Notes: generated from the letters alone by a model not told the origin. Counted from the stretch's first letter, positions 26,097 to 35,841 are shown. The stretch is 64,000 nucleotides of DNA from Pacificispira spongiicola (GCF_012926505.1 NZ_JABBNT010000001.1:248001-312000), one strand, 5' to 3'. Made by a program: numbers and translations.

Positions 26097-27158
26097 TCAG
26101 GTGATGATCCACTCCGAATAGCGCTTCTGCACGTCGGTGTAGTTGTCGCCCCACCATTCCGGATTGATGACGACGTTCTTGCCGTTGTTCAGATCCGGCA
26201 GGAAGGTTCCTTCCGGTTTGGCCTTTACCATCTCGATCGCTTCGAGGTTGTTCGGCAGATAGTAGCCGCTCAACGACCATTCCATCTGGACCTCCGGACG
26301 CAGGCAGAATGCGATGAACTGCATCGCCGCTTCCTTGTTCTTCGACCCCTTCGGGATGGCGAAGAAGTCGAGCGAATTGTTCGTCTGCTCGAAGGAGAAG
26401 TCGAGATTCGCGCCGCCTTCCTGGGCACCCTTCACGCGGTTGTAGTAGCTGTAGGAGAAATCGGCCTCGTCCTGAGCGACCGAGGACACCTGTTCCGGCG
26501 TGGAGGCCGCGAACTTCGACACATTCGCCTTCAGTTCGTCCATTTTGGCGAAGGCGCGGTCGACGTCCAGCGGGTACAGGTCTTTCGGATCGACACCGTC
26601 CGCGATAAGGGCGGCTTCCAGGGTTTCCGGTGCGAGGGACCGCATGCAACGGCGGCCCGGGAACTGTTCGACGTCGTAGAACCCCGCGAAATCGACCGGA
26701 TGTTTGCCGTCCGGCGTGCGTTCCGTGTCCCACAGGATACCGCCGCTATAGAGGTAATAGGGCATGTAGAACGGGTTACCTTCCGTCAGCAGCCCCTTCA
26801 TCCCGGTCAGCGAGGGATCAAGTTCTTCCCACAGGTTTTCCTTGGCGCCCGACGTGGCGAACGCCGCCGGGGCGTCAATCACGTCCCAGGTCACGGAATT
26901 GCTGAGAACCTGCGCCTTCACCTTTGCCATATCGCCGTTATCGACGATCTGAACCTCGATGCCGGTTTCCGCCGTAAAGGGGTCGATGAAGATGCGCTGC
27001 ACGCGCTTGTGATATTCCCCGCCCCAGGAGGTGATGGTGATCGATTTATCGGCGGCCTTGGCGCGTTTGCTGAAAACGGCCGGGGCGGCGAGACCGATAC
27101 CGGCCATGGCGAGCCCGCTGTTAAAGGAGCGGCGCGTTAAATTGAAGGACTTCTTCAT
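26097..27158 (-). CDS. ABC transporter substrate-binding protein, polyamine (PotD) type, Tat signal
   Basis: 353 residues. The N-terminus has a twin-arginine motif (TRRSFNSG) followed by a hydrophobic stretch and cleavage near AKAADKS (about 35), so it is probably exported folded. The mature part starts with ITITSWGGEYHKRV, typical of the SBP_bac_8 / putrescine-spermidine-like group. It is a clear paralogue of the binding protein at 35842: both share GKHPVDF, an AFAKMDE stretch and a WW-x-DNYTD motif near the end. The ligand need not be a polyamine. Confidence 0.9.
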   Translation of the reverse strand: MKKSFNLTRRSFNSGLAMAGIGLAAPAVFSKRAKAADKSITITSWGGEYHKRVQRIFIDPFTAETGIEVQIVDNGDMAKVKAQVLSNSVTWDVIDAPAAFATSGAKENLWEELDPSLTGMKGLLTEGNPFYMPYYLYSGGILWDTERTPDGKHPVDFAGFYDVEQFPGRRCMRSLAPETLEAALIADGVDPKDLYPLDVDRAFAKMDELKANVSKFAASTPEQVSSVAQDEADFSYSYYNRVKGAQEGGANLDFSFEQTNNSLDFFAIPKGSKNKEAAMQFIAFCLRPEVQMEWSLSGYYLPNNLEAIEMVKAKPEGTFLPDLNNGKNVVINPEWWGDNYTDVQKRYSEWIIT

Positions 27159-27193
27159 GGATACTCTCCTTTCGTGAGACCTGACTGTTCTGC

Positions 27194-28336
27194 TTATTGT
27201 TTGGAAAAGGTCGGATCGGCCTTGAGGAGGCGGCTTTCACCAACCTGCCAGTACAGTTGAACCGGCGCTCCGCGTTTGGGGCGGGCGCGATCCGAGCGGT
27301 TCAAAACTTGTGCAACCAACTGCCTGCCGTCTTCGGTGCGCAGGAAATGGCGGACAACCCCGCCCAGCACGACCGTATCCAACAGCGTTGCGGTGACGAC
27401 ATTCGTCCCTTCAGGGATTGCGCCGTCCGCAATGTGCAGGTTTTCGGGGCGGATTAGGACGACCGCCTCGTCGCCGGGACCGACCGCGGCTTCAGAACGC
27501 AGTTCCACGGCGAGACGATCCTTGCCGGCGGTAAGGGTGACGGTATCGCCTTCCCCTTCCAGACGTCCCTGAAACAGGTTCGAACTGCCGATAAAGTCGG
27601 CACTGAAGACCGTGTCCGGTTTGAAATACAGCGTTTCCGGCGATCCCTGCTGTTCGATGCGACCGTTGCGCATCAGCACGATCCGGTCGGACATGGTCAG
27701 GGCTTCGTCCTGGTCATGCGTCACGTAAAGCATGGTGACGCCGAGCTCCGCATGCAGCCGCTTGATTTCAAGCTGCATATCCTCACGCAGCTTCTTGTCC
27801 AGCGCCCCCAGCGGTTCGTCCATCAGAATGATCGACGGATTGTAGACGATGCACCGGGCCAGCGAGATACGTTGCTGCTGCCCGCCGGACAGCGCACGCG
27901 GGCGGCGGTTCGCAACGTTTTCCAATTGGATGAGCTTCAGGACCTCCGCCACGCGGGTTTCGATCTCCGCCTTTTTCATGCCGCGCACCTGCAGCGGGAA
28001 GGCGATGTTCTCAAACACGGTCATATGCGGCATCAGCGCATAATTCTGAAAAACCATGCCCAGGCCGCGCTTGTTGGTCGGCATGTCCGTAGCGTCGACG
28101 CCATTGATCACGACGCGCCCCGATGTCGGCGACGTCATGCCGGAAATCAGATTCAACAGCGTGGACTTACCGGAACCGCTGGGGCCGAGGAGCGTGACGA
28201 ATTCGCCCTTGCGGATTGACAGATCGACAGTGTCGAGCGCCCGAAAATCCCCATACTGCTTCGTCAGTCGGTGGACTTCGATCATCATGGAGCCGGTGTC
28301 GGCCGCAACGGATTTCTCTGCAAGTTCAGTCGTCAC
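27194..28336 (-). CDS. ABC transporter ATP-binding protein, PotA type
   Basis: 380 residues: ABC domain with Walker A GPSGSGKST (about 53-61), Q-loop VFQNYALMPHM, signature LSGGQQQR, Walker B IILMDEPLGALD and H-loop VTHDQDEA, then a C-terminal TOBE domain (from about 290) with VLIRPENLHI. The start is GTG at 28336, preceded by GAGG at good spacing. It lies between the permease genes and the binding-protein gene. Confidence 0.92.
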   Translation of the reverse strand: MTTELAEKSVAADTGSMMIEVHRLTKQYGDFRALDTVDLSIRKGEFVTLLGPSGSGKSTLLNLISGMTSPTSGRVVINGVDATDMPTNKRGLGMVFQNYALMPHMTVFENIAFPLQVRGMKKAEIETRVAEVLKLIQLENVANRRPRALSGGQQQRISLARCIVYNPSIILMDEPLGALDKKLREDMQLEIKRLHAELGVTMLYVTHDQDEALTMSDRIVLMRNGRIEQQGSPETLYFKPDTVFSADFIGSSNLFQGRLEGEGDTVTLTAGKDRLAVELRSEAAVGPGDEAVVLIRPENLHIADGAIPEGTNVVTATLLDTVVLGGVVRHFLRTEDGRQLVAQVLNRSDRARPKRGAPVQLYWQVGESRLLKADPTFSKQ

Positions 28337-28371
28337 TTCACTACCTCAATTTAGGGGAGCGCAACGCGGGG

Positions 28372-29181
28372 TCATTCCGATCGCTGCTTGCGTTCCAACA
28401 TCATCAACGCGACGGCCAGGGCCATCGAAACGACGGTCAGCAACGTCGAAACGGCCGCGATCACGGGGGAGACTTCCCACCGGATGGCGCTATACATCTT
28501 CACCGGCAGGGTTTCCGTCTCAGGGCCCGTCACGAAATAGGCGACGATCACCTCGTCCAGGGAAATCAGGAAGGCGAACAGGCTTCCCGCCGCGATGCCA
28601 GACTTCAATTGCGGCAGCACCACGCGGAAGAAAATCCGAACCTTCGACGCCCCCATGATCAGGGCCGCGTTTTCCAGCGCCGGATCGACATGGCGTAACG
28701 ACGCGCCAACGGAAATCATCATGAACGGGGTCGCCAACATGGTGTGCGACAGGACCAAGGTCAGATTGCGGTCCAGTCCGCCCCAGGGCGCCCATTGAAG
28801 ATACAGGCCCAAGGCAAGAACGATAACCGGCACCAATAGCGGCCCCATGGTGAAATGGGTCAGGGCGCTGGACATCGGCAGCCGTGCGCGCTGCAGAGCG
28901 TAGACTGCCGGTACGCTCAGGACCGCGGTAAACACGGTCGTTACAGTGGCGATGAACAAGCTCTGCGTCATCGCGCCCCACCATGCGGAATCATTGAAGA
29001 ACTGCCGATAGAGGTCCAGCGACCACTCGCTCGGCGGAAACTCCATTTCCTTGGTGTTCCCAAACGAAATCGGGAAGACGATCGTGCTCGGCAACAGCAG
29101 AAACAGGTAGCACATCCAGGCGACGACCGGGACGAACAGCGCCCCAAAGGAAAGGCGGCGTGAAAGTTTCCGACCCGTCAT
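28372..29181 (-). CDS. ABC transporter permease, PotC type
   Basis: 269 residues with six membrane segments and the inner-membrane EAA-type loop around ENAALIMGASKVRIFFRVVLP. I use the ATG at 29181 (MTGRKLSRR), which overlaps the stop of the PotB-type gene by four bases; the longer frame to 29289 lies inside that gene. The late segment SLDEVIVAYFVTGPETETLP is typical of PotC. It forms the channel with the PotB-type partner. Confidence 0.9.
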   Translation of the reverse strand: MTGRKLSRRLSFGALFVPVVAWMCYLFLLLPSTIVFPISFGNTKEMEFPPSEWSLDLYRQFFNDSAWWGAMTQSLFIATVTTVFTAVLSVPAVYALQRARLPMSSALTHFTMGPLLVPVIVLALGLYLQWAPWGGLDRNLTLVLSHTMLATPFMMISVGASLRHVDPALENAALIMGASKVRIFFRVVLPQLKSGIAAGSLFAFLISLDEVIVAYFVTGPETETLPVKMYSAIRWEVSPVIAAVSTLLTVVSMALAVALMMLERKQRSE

Positions 29182-30029
29182 GCCATCGCTCCCATCGTAC
29201 CGGAGCCGCCACGAACGCGACCGAGCAGCGCGACCAGAACGCCGGAGATCACCAGCAGCACCACGGCAATCGCAGCGGCCAGCGGCCAATCGAGCGTCTG
29301 CCGCGTATAGAAATCAACCAAGTTCGCCACCATCATGTCCTTGCGCCCACCAAGTAGCGCCGGCGTGATATACATGCCGATCGACAGCGTGAAATTGATG
29401 ATCACGCCCCCGATGACACCGGGCATGCTCAGCGGCAGCGTGATTTTGCGGAAAATCCGAAACGCCCCGGCCCCCATGACCTGCGCGGCGCGCGCAAGGT
29501 TCGGGTCCTGCGCCAACAGACTGCCGAGGATCGACAGGATCATGAACGGCAGGAGATAGTTGATCATGCCGACGATCGCGCCGAAGCGGTTGAAGACCAT
29601 CGTCACATGCAGAGTGTCGCCGGAAAGGTAGCCGAGTATCTGATTGACGATCCCGGCATGACCGAGAAGCACGGTCAGCGCAAAACTCTTCACCAGAATA
29701 CTGGTCCAGAACGGCAGCATCACGAGCATCAGATAGAAAACGCGGCGGCCCGGCGGCTGACGCGACAAATGCAAGGCGACGGGATATCCGACAAACAAGC
29801 TGACCATGGTGGCGGTGAAGCTGATGTCGAACGTCGTCCGCAGAACCTTCGCGAACAGTGTGCTGGTCAGCAGTTCTTCATAGGGCCGCGTCGTAAATCC
29901 GTTTTCGTAAACGCTCTGCCAGACCGTCAGCAGCAACGGATAAACGAAGAAAACCAGCAACAGGACGAACAGGGGGGCAATCAACATCCCTCCCGCCCGC
30001 TTGCTTAAGTAGGAATCTCCCGAACTCAT
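29178..30029 (-). CDS. ABC transporter permease, PotB type
   Basis: About 283 residues from the ATG at 30029 (MSSGDSYLSKR), preceded by AGGATG; ATGs at 30038 and 30062 are possible alternatives. Six membrane segments, with VMLPFWTSILVKSFAL and the EAA-type loop ARAAQVMGAGAFRIFRKITLP. First gene of the transporter operon, about 145 bases after the XRE regulator gene. Very similar to the permease at 37043, so the two transporters are paralogous. Confidence 0.88.
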   Translation of the reverse strand: MSSGDSYLSKRAGGMLIAPLFVLLLVFFVYPLLLTVWQSVYENGFTTRPYEELLTSTLFAKVLRTTFDISFTATMVSLFVGYPVALHLSRQPPGRRVFYLMLVMLPFWTSILVKSFALTVLLGHAGIVNQILGYLSGDTLHVTMVFNRFGAIVGMINYLLPFMILSILGSLLAQDPNLARAAQVMGAGAFRIFRKITLPLSMPGVIGGVIINFTLSIGMYITPALLGGRKDMMVANLVDFYTRQTLDWPLAAAIAVVLLVISGVLVALLGRVRGGSGTMGAMA

Positions 30030-30173
30030 ACCCAACATCCTGACCGGGATAGCGAGAATCAAATTCTCGTAAACTGAAACATGTGCCGGATAGCTCCGTC
30101 ACGCACTTTCAGAATACTGTCATGAGCACAGGATTGTTACAAGGAATTTTCTGAAAAATGAAAATGCAACCGA

Positions 30174-30746
30174 TCAAATATCGGCATTCACCCAGAAAAC
30201 AGTAGCTTGCATCGTGCCGACATTCGCAAAGCTGTGCGGTTTACTACTCGGGAACGAAAAACAGTCCCCTTCCCGCAAAACATAAACGTCGTCCTCGATA
30301 CGCAGCTCCAGCACGCCGGCCAAAACCAGCCCGATTTCTTCCCCCGGATGGACATAGGGCGCCTGCCCCGAATTGCTACCCGGATCGATCACCAGATAGA
30401 ATCCCTTCAGCCGCTTGCTTGCCAAAGGCGAGACAAGATCCTTGCGAAGCCCATCCACATGAAGGAAGGGCTGCCGCCGATCCGCCCGGACGATATAGGG
30501 TTCTTCTTTCCCGTTCTTACTGTCCGGATCGATCAGCCAAGCAGGTGAAACGTCCAATGCATTGCTGAGCGTGAAGAGGGTTCGCACGGTCGGCGAGACC
30601 AAGTCCCGCTCCAACTGCGACAACGTCCCGATTGAAAGTCCGGTTGCGGCCCCGAGATCGGCCAGCGTCATCTTACGACTTTGACGAAGCTCACGAATCC
30701 GCGCGCCGAGCTGTGGATTCGTTTCCTGTTCTTCGATCAACTCCAT
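30174..30746 (-). CDS. XRE-family regulator with C-terminal cupin domain
   Basis: 190 residues from the ATG at 30746 (MELIEEQET), which has a GGGGG ribosome binding site; the longer frame to 30893 adds an implausible Arg/Gly-rich leader. The N-terminal HTH is MTLADLGAATGLSIGTLSQLE. The C-terminal cupin_2 domain has HPGEEIGLVLAGVLEL and SSKPHSF, the usual metal or ligand histidines and glutamate. This architecture is typical of PuuR-like regulators of amine and amino acid catabolism. It lies directly upstream of the transporter operon it probably controls. Confidence 0.88.
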   Translation of the reverse strand: MELIEEQETNPQLGARIRELRQSRKMTLADLGAATGLSIGTLSQLERDLVSPTVRTLFTLSNALDVSPAWLIDPDSKNGKEEPYIVRADRRQPFLHVDGLRKDLVSPLASKRLKGFYLVIDPGSNSGQAPYVHPGEEIGLVLAGVLELRIEDDVYVLREGDCFSFPSSKPHSFANVGTMQATVFWVNADI

Positions 30747-30893
30747 ATTTGAGCCCCCATCGACCTGATCGTAATTGGCTCTTATACGCTCCATCTCTCT
30801 TTCGCACCATCTTGTCATCCCAAAGCTGCCGCCACGTTCGCAAATGCGCCCAGCCGCCAACAACTTAGCCAAACAGGTTCCGCCCCACAACAT

Positions 30894-30911
30894 ATTTCAG
30901 GAAACTGAAAT
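30894..30911. promoter_or_regulatory. Palindrome ATTTCAG-GAAA-CTGAAAT, candidate XRE operator
   Basis: A perfect 7-bp inverted repeat with a 4-base centre in the 303-base gap between the XRE regulator and the divergent aldolase gene. The half-site recurs as ACTGAAAC at 30928-30935 and at 30074-30081, the latter just upstream of the PotB-type gene. The same half-site before each of the three transcription units supports a common operator. No other feature is seen in the gap 30747-31049. Confidence 0.5.
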
Positions 30912-31049
30912 TTTATAATTGTAGAATACTGAAACTTATATACCCTCGAATATTAGTTAATCGAAATTCTATCGGGAAGCTTGCCGGGTTGGATCGATCG
31001 CGATCGGGTTCTCCGCCCTCGCTTCCAGACGACAAACCAGGAGTCGATT

Positions 31050-31970
31050 ATGTCCACCCCCCTCGCCTTACGCGGCCTTGTCCCAGCGTGCCCCACACCG
31101 GTCACACCGTCCGGAACTGTCGACCGTCCCGCCTTGCACAAGCTTGTCCGATATATGCTGGACGGCGGGGCTAGCGGTCTTGTGCCATTGGGCGGAACCG
31201 GGGAATACACCGCCTTTTCGCAAGCAGACCGGATCGCCACCGTCGAAACCAGCAAGGACGCCGCCGGCGACGCGCCGGTCGTCGCGGGTGTTCTGTGCCC
31301 CGGCCTGGGCGATGCGATCGGCACGGCGGCGGACTTCCTGGCCGCCGGGGCCGATGCCATCATGGTGATCGTTCCCTATTATGTCCGGACGTCGCAGCAA
31401 GGTGTGATCGACTATTTCCGTAAGATTCGGGACACCGTCGACATCCCGATCGTGCTGTACGACAACCCGGCGCGCAGCCATATGGTATTACAGCCGGAAA
31501 CGATCGGGGCACTAGCCGCAGACGGGACCGTCATCGGTATGAAAGCATCGAATACCGACCTGTATCACTTCGATCATGTCATGCAGCGCGTCGGCCCCGA
31601 CTTCCAAATGTTGAGTGGCTACGACACGCTTTTCACCCAACAAGTGTCGATGGGCGCGCGGGGGGGCGTGTTGACGTCCGCAGTCATCGTCCCTGGGGTC
31701 TGGAACGACATTCAAGCCCTTGCGGAAGCGGGCCGCTTCATGGACGCCCTTACCCTGCAGCGGAAGCTATGCCCGTTGATGGATGCCCTGTTCGCGGAAG
31801 AAAACCCCGGACCGACCCGGGCCGCGTTGGAAATGATCGGTCTGGCAAACGGCCCGTCGGTCCTGCCGCTCGGTGCGATATCCGACGGCCTGAAGGCACG
31901 GTTGTTCAAGGTCCTTCAGGACCTGTACGCACAAGGGATCCTGACCATCACCCCCAAACAGCCGAAGTGA
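31050..31970 (+). CDS. DapA-family (dihydrodipicolinate synthase / N-acetylneuraminate lyase) aldolase
   Basis: 306 residues, TIM barrel, Schiff-base aldolase of the DHDPS/NAL group. It shows GGTGEYTAFSQADR (the GTTGE-like pyruvate loop), YDNPARS with the conserved Tyr, and GMKASNTDLYHF with the Schiff-base lysine. The ATG at 31050 has CCAGGAG upstream; the frame extends further but without a suitable signal. It is followed 22 bases later by a DAO-type oxidase. A true lysine-biosynthesis DapA is unlikely in this catabolic setting, so the enzyme probably cleaves or forms a 2-keto acid adduct. Confidence 0.85.
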   Translation: MSTPLALRGLVPACPTPVTPSGTVDRPALHKLVRYMLDGGASGLVPLGGTGEYTAFSQADRIATVETSKDAAGDAPVVAGVLCPGLGDAIGTAADFLAAGADAIMVIVPYYVRTSQQGVIDYFRKIRDTVDIPIVLYDNPARSHMVLQPETIGALAADGTVIGMKASNTDLYHFDHVMQRVGPDFQMLSGYDTLFTQQVSMGARGGVLTSAVIVPGVWNDIQALAEAGRFMDALTLQRKLCPLMDALFAEENPGPTRAALEMIGLANGPSVLPLGAISDGLKARLFKVLQDLYAQGILTITPKQPK

Positions 31971-31992
31971 CAACATCTGTAGCGACACCGCC

Positions 31993-33279
31993 ATGACCGC
32001 GACCGAAACCGCGACTCGCAATCTATATCCCGAAGATGCCGGACAGACCACCGACTATCCTGCCCTGGACGGCCACTGCCGGGCCTCGATCGCGATCATC
32101 GGCGGCGGATTTACCGGCCTGTCGACGGCTCTGCACCTGGCGGAGGCCGGGGAGCGTCCGATCCTGTTGGATAGCGAAGGGCCGGGATGGGGCGCATCGG
32201 GCCGAAACGGGGGACAACTCAATCCCGGTCTCAAATACGATCCGGACATTTTGGAAGCCATGTTCGGCCAAGAGGCCGGTGCCGCTCTTGTGGACTTCGC
32301 CTATGGTGTCACGGATTTCACCGCCGGTTTGGTAAAGCGGCACGGCATCGAATGCGATTTGCGCCAGAACGGTACTATACGCGCGGCCACCCTACCGAAG
32401 CACGCCAAAACCGTGGAACGCACGGCGGCACAGTGCATTCGGCGCGGCATGCCGGTTCGCATCCTATCGCCGGACGAACTGCAGAATGCGACGGGGACGG
32501 ACCGCTATTGCTCCGCCATGTGGGATGCGCGCGGCGGCGACCTGAACCCCTACAAATTCGCCTTGGGTCTAGCCTCTGCCGCGGCGCAGGCCGGCGCGCG
32601 AATTCATGGCGCAACGCCGGTTCTGTCGCTGGACCGCGTCGCCGGAGACTGGGTCCTGCGCACGCCTCACGGTACCGTTCGGGCACAACGGGTACTGCTG
32701 GCAACCAACGGTTACACCGGCGCCCTCTTCCCTGGTCTGGAACGTTCGGTGGTCCCGGTGTTCAGCGCGATCGCCGCAACCGCCCCTCTCCCCGACGCCC
32801 TGGCGGCACGGATCATGGCGACACGCGCCGTGCTGTACGAGGCGGGTCTCATCACCGTCTATTACCGCGTCGATGCGCATAATCGCCTCCTGATCGGCGG
32901 GCGCGGGCCGATGCGCCCTCTGGACACGGCGGCGGTTCTCGGCAACCTCACCGGCTATGCGCAAACGCTGTGGCCCGACCTTGCCGGGATCGAATGGACC
33001 CATGGCTGGAACGGCCGCATCGCCATGACGAAAGATCACCTTCCCCATATCCATGACCTCGCGCCCGGCCTGACCGCCTGCTTGGGATACAACGGTCGGG
33101 GCGTCGCGTTGAGCGCCGCACTCGGCGAACGGTTGGCGGACTACCTGCGGACTGACGATGCGGGTGTCCTGCCGTTCCCGACCACACCGGTCCAACCGTT
33201 CCCTTTCCAAAGATTCTGGCCGCTGGGCGCATGGTTCGCGATCCAGTCCGGCCGGATACGCGACCGTTTCGGGATTTAG
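31993..33279 (+). CDS. FAD-dependent oxidoreductase, DAO family (gamma-glutamylputrescine oxidase-like)
   Basis: 428 residues. The Rossmann FAD motif is IAIIGGGFTGLSTALHLAE (about 33-51), followed by GWGASGRNGGQLNPG, the typical GASGRNGG segment of PuuB-type amine oxidases. The C-terminal part has GYNGRGVALSAALGERLAD. The enzyme probably oxidises a secondary amine or N-methyl amino acid. It lies between the DapA-type gene and LysR, and its end overlaps the convergent lysR end by four bases. Confidence 0.88.
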   Translation: MTATETATRNLYPEDAGQTTDYPALDGHCRASIAIIGGGFTGLSTALHLAEAGERPILLDSEGPGWGASGRNGGQLNPGLKYDPDILEAMFGQEAGAALVDFAYGVTDFTAGLVKRHGIECDLRQNGTIRAATLPKHAKTVERTAAQCIRRGMPVRILSPDELQNATGTDRYCSAMWDARGGDLNPYKFALGLASAAAQAGARIHGATPVLSLDRVAGDWVLRTPHGTVRAQRVLLATNGYTGALFPGLERSVVPVFSAIAATAPLPDALAARIMATRAVLYEAGLITVYYRVDAHNRLLIGGRGPMRPLDTAAVLGNLTGYAQTLWPDLAGIEWTHGWNGRIAMTKDHLPHIHDLAPGLTACLGYNGRGVALSAALGERLADYLRTDDAGVLPFPTTPVQPFPFQRFWPLGAWFAIQSGRIRDRFGI

Positions 33280-34154
33280 GACTCGGCCTGAAGCTCCGCC
33301 ATTAAGGCCTCGCAGGCATGCGAGGGCGGGCGATCCCGACGAATCAGAATTCGAGGCTGAAAAACGATCCTGGGTTCCAGCCGACGCGCGACCAAATTCG
33401 TGTGCAGATTGGCCGATAGGAAGAACGAATCGACCAGCGCCACTCCAAGGCCAAGGGAAGCAAAGGCGCAAGCCACGACCGTTTGATTGACGATCATGGA
33501 CGGCGCGAAGGGGATGTCGAACTGCCGAAACGCCTCCCGGACCGACAAGCCGGATCGTGTATCGTCCCCGAATGCGATAAGCCGCGCCCCCGCCAACTGC
33601 CGCACATGGATCGATTCGTAACCCGCCAAGGGATGATCCTCTTGAAGGACGCAGACAAGTTCCCCGTCTGGCAGGGATATCGCCTCGACTTCCGCCTCGT
33701 CGGTGTAGACATCCAGTACTGCAAAATCGGCCAGTCCATTGACCACCTGTCGGATAACCTCGCGGCTGGCGAAGGCATGCACATGAACCTGCACGCCAGG
33801 CCATGACTTGTGAAATCGCGATACGGCCCGGGCGACCAATGACGAGGCCAGTGTCGATGCCGCCGCGATCGTGATTTTACCCGCATGCCCTTCGCGCAAT
33901 TGCGAGGCCAGGTTTTCGATCGATGTCGCAACCCCGTTCAACCGCTCCACCTCAACCCGCAGAAGTTCCGCTTCCGGGGTCGGCTGTAGACGCCCCCGAA
34001 CCCGGGAAAACAGGGTGATCCCCAAATCTTCTTCCAGCAAATGCAACGTTTTAGTAACCGCCGGTTGTGACAAGTGAAGCATGCGCGCAGCACCGGAAAC
34101 AGTGCCGTGCCGCATCACCGCATTAAAAACCGTTAGATATCGGAAGTTTATCAT
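33276..34154 (-). CDS. LysR-family transcriptional regulator
   Basis: 292 residues. The N-terminal winged HTH has FNAVMRHGTVSGAARMLHLS and QPAVTKTLHLLEEDLG; the C-terminal part is a substrate-binding domain of the periplasmic-binding-protein type. It is transcribed divergently from the aldehyde dehydrogenase gene, 155 bases apart, the usual arrangement for control of the neighbouring operon. An inverted repeat fitting a LysR operator lies in the gap. The effector is unknown. Confidence 0.92.
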   Translation of the reverse strand: MINFRYLTVFNAVMRHGTVSGAARMLHLSQPAVTKTLHLLEEDLGITLFSRVRGRLQPTPEAELLRVEVERLNGVATSIENLASQLREGHAGKITIAAASTLASSLVARAVSRFHKSWPGVQVHVHAFASREVIRQVVNGLADFAVLDVYTDEAEVEAISLPDGELVCVLQEDHPLAGYESIHVRQLAGARLIAFGDDTRSGLSVREAFRQFDIPFAPSMIVNQTVVACAFASLGLGVALVDSFFLSANLHTNLVARRLEPRIVFQPRILIRRDRPPSHACEALMAELQAES

Positions 34155-34186
34155 TCACTGCCGCCCCGTTCCCCTCTTTCACCGCA

Positions 34187-34206
34187 TATACCTACTCCAG
34201 GGTATA
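34187..34206. promoter_or_regulatory. Inverted repeat TATACC-N8-GGTATA, candidate LysR operator
   Basis: Perfect 6-bp inverted repeat (34187-34192 and 34201-34206) in the divergent region between lysR (start 34154) and the aldehyde dehydrogenase operon (start 34310). The position and size fit the T-N11-A type of site bound by LysR proteins. Confidence 0.5.
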
Positions 34207-34309
34207 ACTTTTTGGAAGGTTGTTAGGGAAAAAACTGTATTGGACAGAAGTTTATCGACCTTTCACGATCCGGTCATGGAATCGAAACATCCACAGTATG
34301 GAACGTAAA

Positions 34310-35803
34310 ATGACCGCACAGGACCTAATTGCCCGGCTAAAGGACGTCACCCCGTCATCCATCAAGACCAAACCTTTTGTGGATGGAAAATTCGTCGATC
34401 CGGCCTCCGATGCGACCTTCGAAACGATCTATCCCGGCACCGGCACGAAGATTGCGGACATCGCCGCATGCGGCCAAGTCGATGTGGATCGTGCGGTCGC
34501 ATCGGCGCGAAAGGCGTTCGAAAGCGGTGTTTGGTCTCGCATGGCTCCGGCGGACCGCAAGCGCATCTTGACTCGTTTTTCGGAGCTGATGCTGGAGCAC
34601 CGAGACGAACTCGCCGGTCTGGAAACCCTGAATGTCGGCAAGCCGATCACGCGCAGCCGCAATGGCGACATCCCGAGCGCGGCCGGGTGCATTGCCTGGT
34701 ATGCCGACGCGATCGACAAAGTGTATGGCGAAGTCGCCGAAACCGGCCCGGACGTCACGACAATGGTGGTCCGCGAACCGCTTGGCGTCGTCGCCGCGGT
34801 CGTCCCCTGGAACTATCCCCTTTCCATGGCCTGCTGGAAGCTGGGCCCGGCGCTGGCCACCGGTAACTCCGTCATTTTGAAACCGGCGGAACAGTCGCCC
34901 TTCACGGCCTTGCGCATCGCCGAATTGGCCCTGGAAGCCGGGCTGCCGCCGGGCGTGCTGAACGTCGTCCCAGGCCTGGGAGAGGCAGCGGGCAAAGCCC
35001 TGGGCCTTCACATGGATGTCGATTGCGTCACCTTCACCGGCTCGACGGAAGTCGGAAAGATGTTCCTGGAATATTCCGGCCAATCCAATGCGAAGCATGT
35101 CAGCCTGGAGCTGGGCGGAAAATCGCCGCAGATCGTGCTCAACGACTGCGACGATCTGGACGGCGCGGCACGCGCCATCGCCGCCGGGATTTTTTCGAAT
35201 TCCGGACAGGTGTGCAACGCCGGGTCGCGTCTGGTCGTTGAAAGCGGCATCAAGGACGCGTTGTTGGAGCGCGTCGTGGCCATCGCCACGGATCTGAAGG
35301 CTGGCGACCCGCTCGACGAGTCGACCCAACTGGGATCGATCGTCAGCGAAAAACAGTTCGAACGCGTGATGTCCTACATCGATATCGGGAAATCCGAAGG
35401 TGCATCCGTCGTGGCGGGCGGCAAGGCGGCCCGACCGGAAAGCGGCGGCTTTTTCATCGAACCGACGGTGTTCGACAATGTCGGCAACGGCATGCGCATC
35501 GCCCAGGAAGAAATCTTCGGTCCGGTTCTGTCCGCGATCACCGTGGCGGATTTCGATGAGGCGGTCACTGTCGCCAACGACACGATTTACGGGCTGAGCG
35601 CTGCGATCTGGACCCGCGATATCCGCAAGGCGCATCGCGCCGCCCGGGCGATCCGCGCCGGTGTCGTCTGGGTCAACTGCTTCGACCGCGGGTCGATGTC
35701 GGCGCCCTTCGGGGGCTTCAAGCAATCCGGCTTCGGCCGCGATAAGTCGCTGCATGCGATGGACAAGTACACCGATTGGAAATCGATCTGGATCGCCCAT
35801 TGA
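34310..35803 (+). CDS. NAD(P)-dependent aldehyde dehydrogenase (PuuC/betaine aldehyde type)
   Basis: 497 residues. Oxidises an aldehyde, probably an amino- or acylamino-aldehyde, to the acid. Seen: nucleotide loop FTGSTEVGK, catalytic Glu in LELGGKSPQIV and catalytic Cys in FSNSGQVCNAGSR. The ATG at 34310 (MTAQDLIARL) follows GGAACGTAAA; an ATG 12 bases earlier lacks a signal. First gene of the long + strand operon, 38 bases before the binding-protein gene. It may act after the amine oxidase at 31993 or on the product of the ligase pathway. Confidence 0.92.
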   Translation: MTAQDLIARLKDVTPSSIKTKPFVDGKFVDPASDATFETIYPGTGTKIADIAACGQVDVDRAVASARKAFESGVWSRMAPADRKRILTRFSELMLEHRDELAGLETLNVGKPITRSRNGDIPSAAGCIAWYADAIDKVYGEVAETGPDVTTMVVREPLGVVAAVVPWNYPLSMACWKLGPALATGNSVILKPAEQSPFTALRIAELALEAGLPPGVLNVVPGLGEAAGKALGLHMDVDCVTFTGSTEVGKMFLEYSGQSNAKHVSLELGGKSPQIVLNDCDDLDGAARAIAAGIFSNSGQVCNAGSRLVVESGIKDALLERVVAIATDLKAGDPLDESTQLGSIVSEKQFERVMSYIDIGKSEGASVVAGGKAARPESGGFFIEPTVFDNVGNGMRIAQEEIFGPVLSAITVADFDEAVTVANDTIYGLSAAIWTRDIRKAHRAARAIRAGVVWVNCFDRGSMSAPFGGFKQSGFGRDKSLHAMDKYTDWKSIWIAH

Positions 35804-35841
35804 TCCGATCGCGTCATATTACAATAACAGGGAGAAAGACC

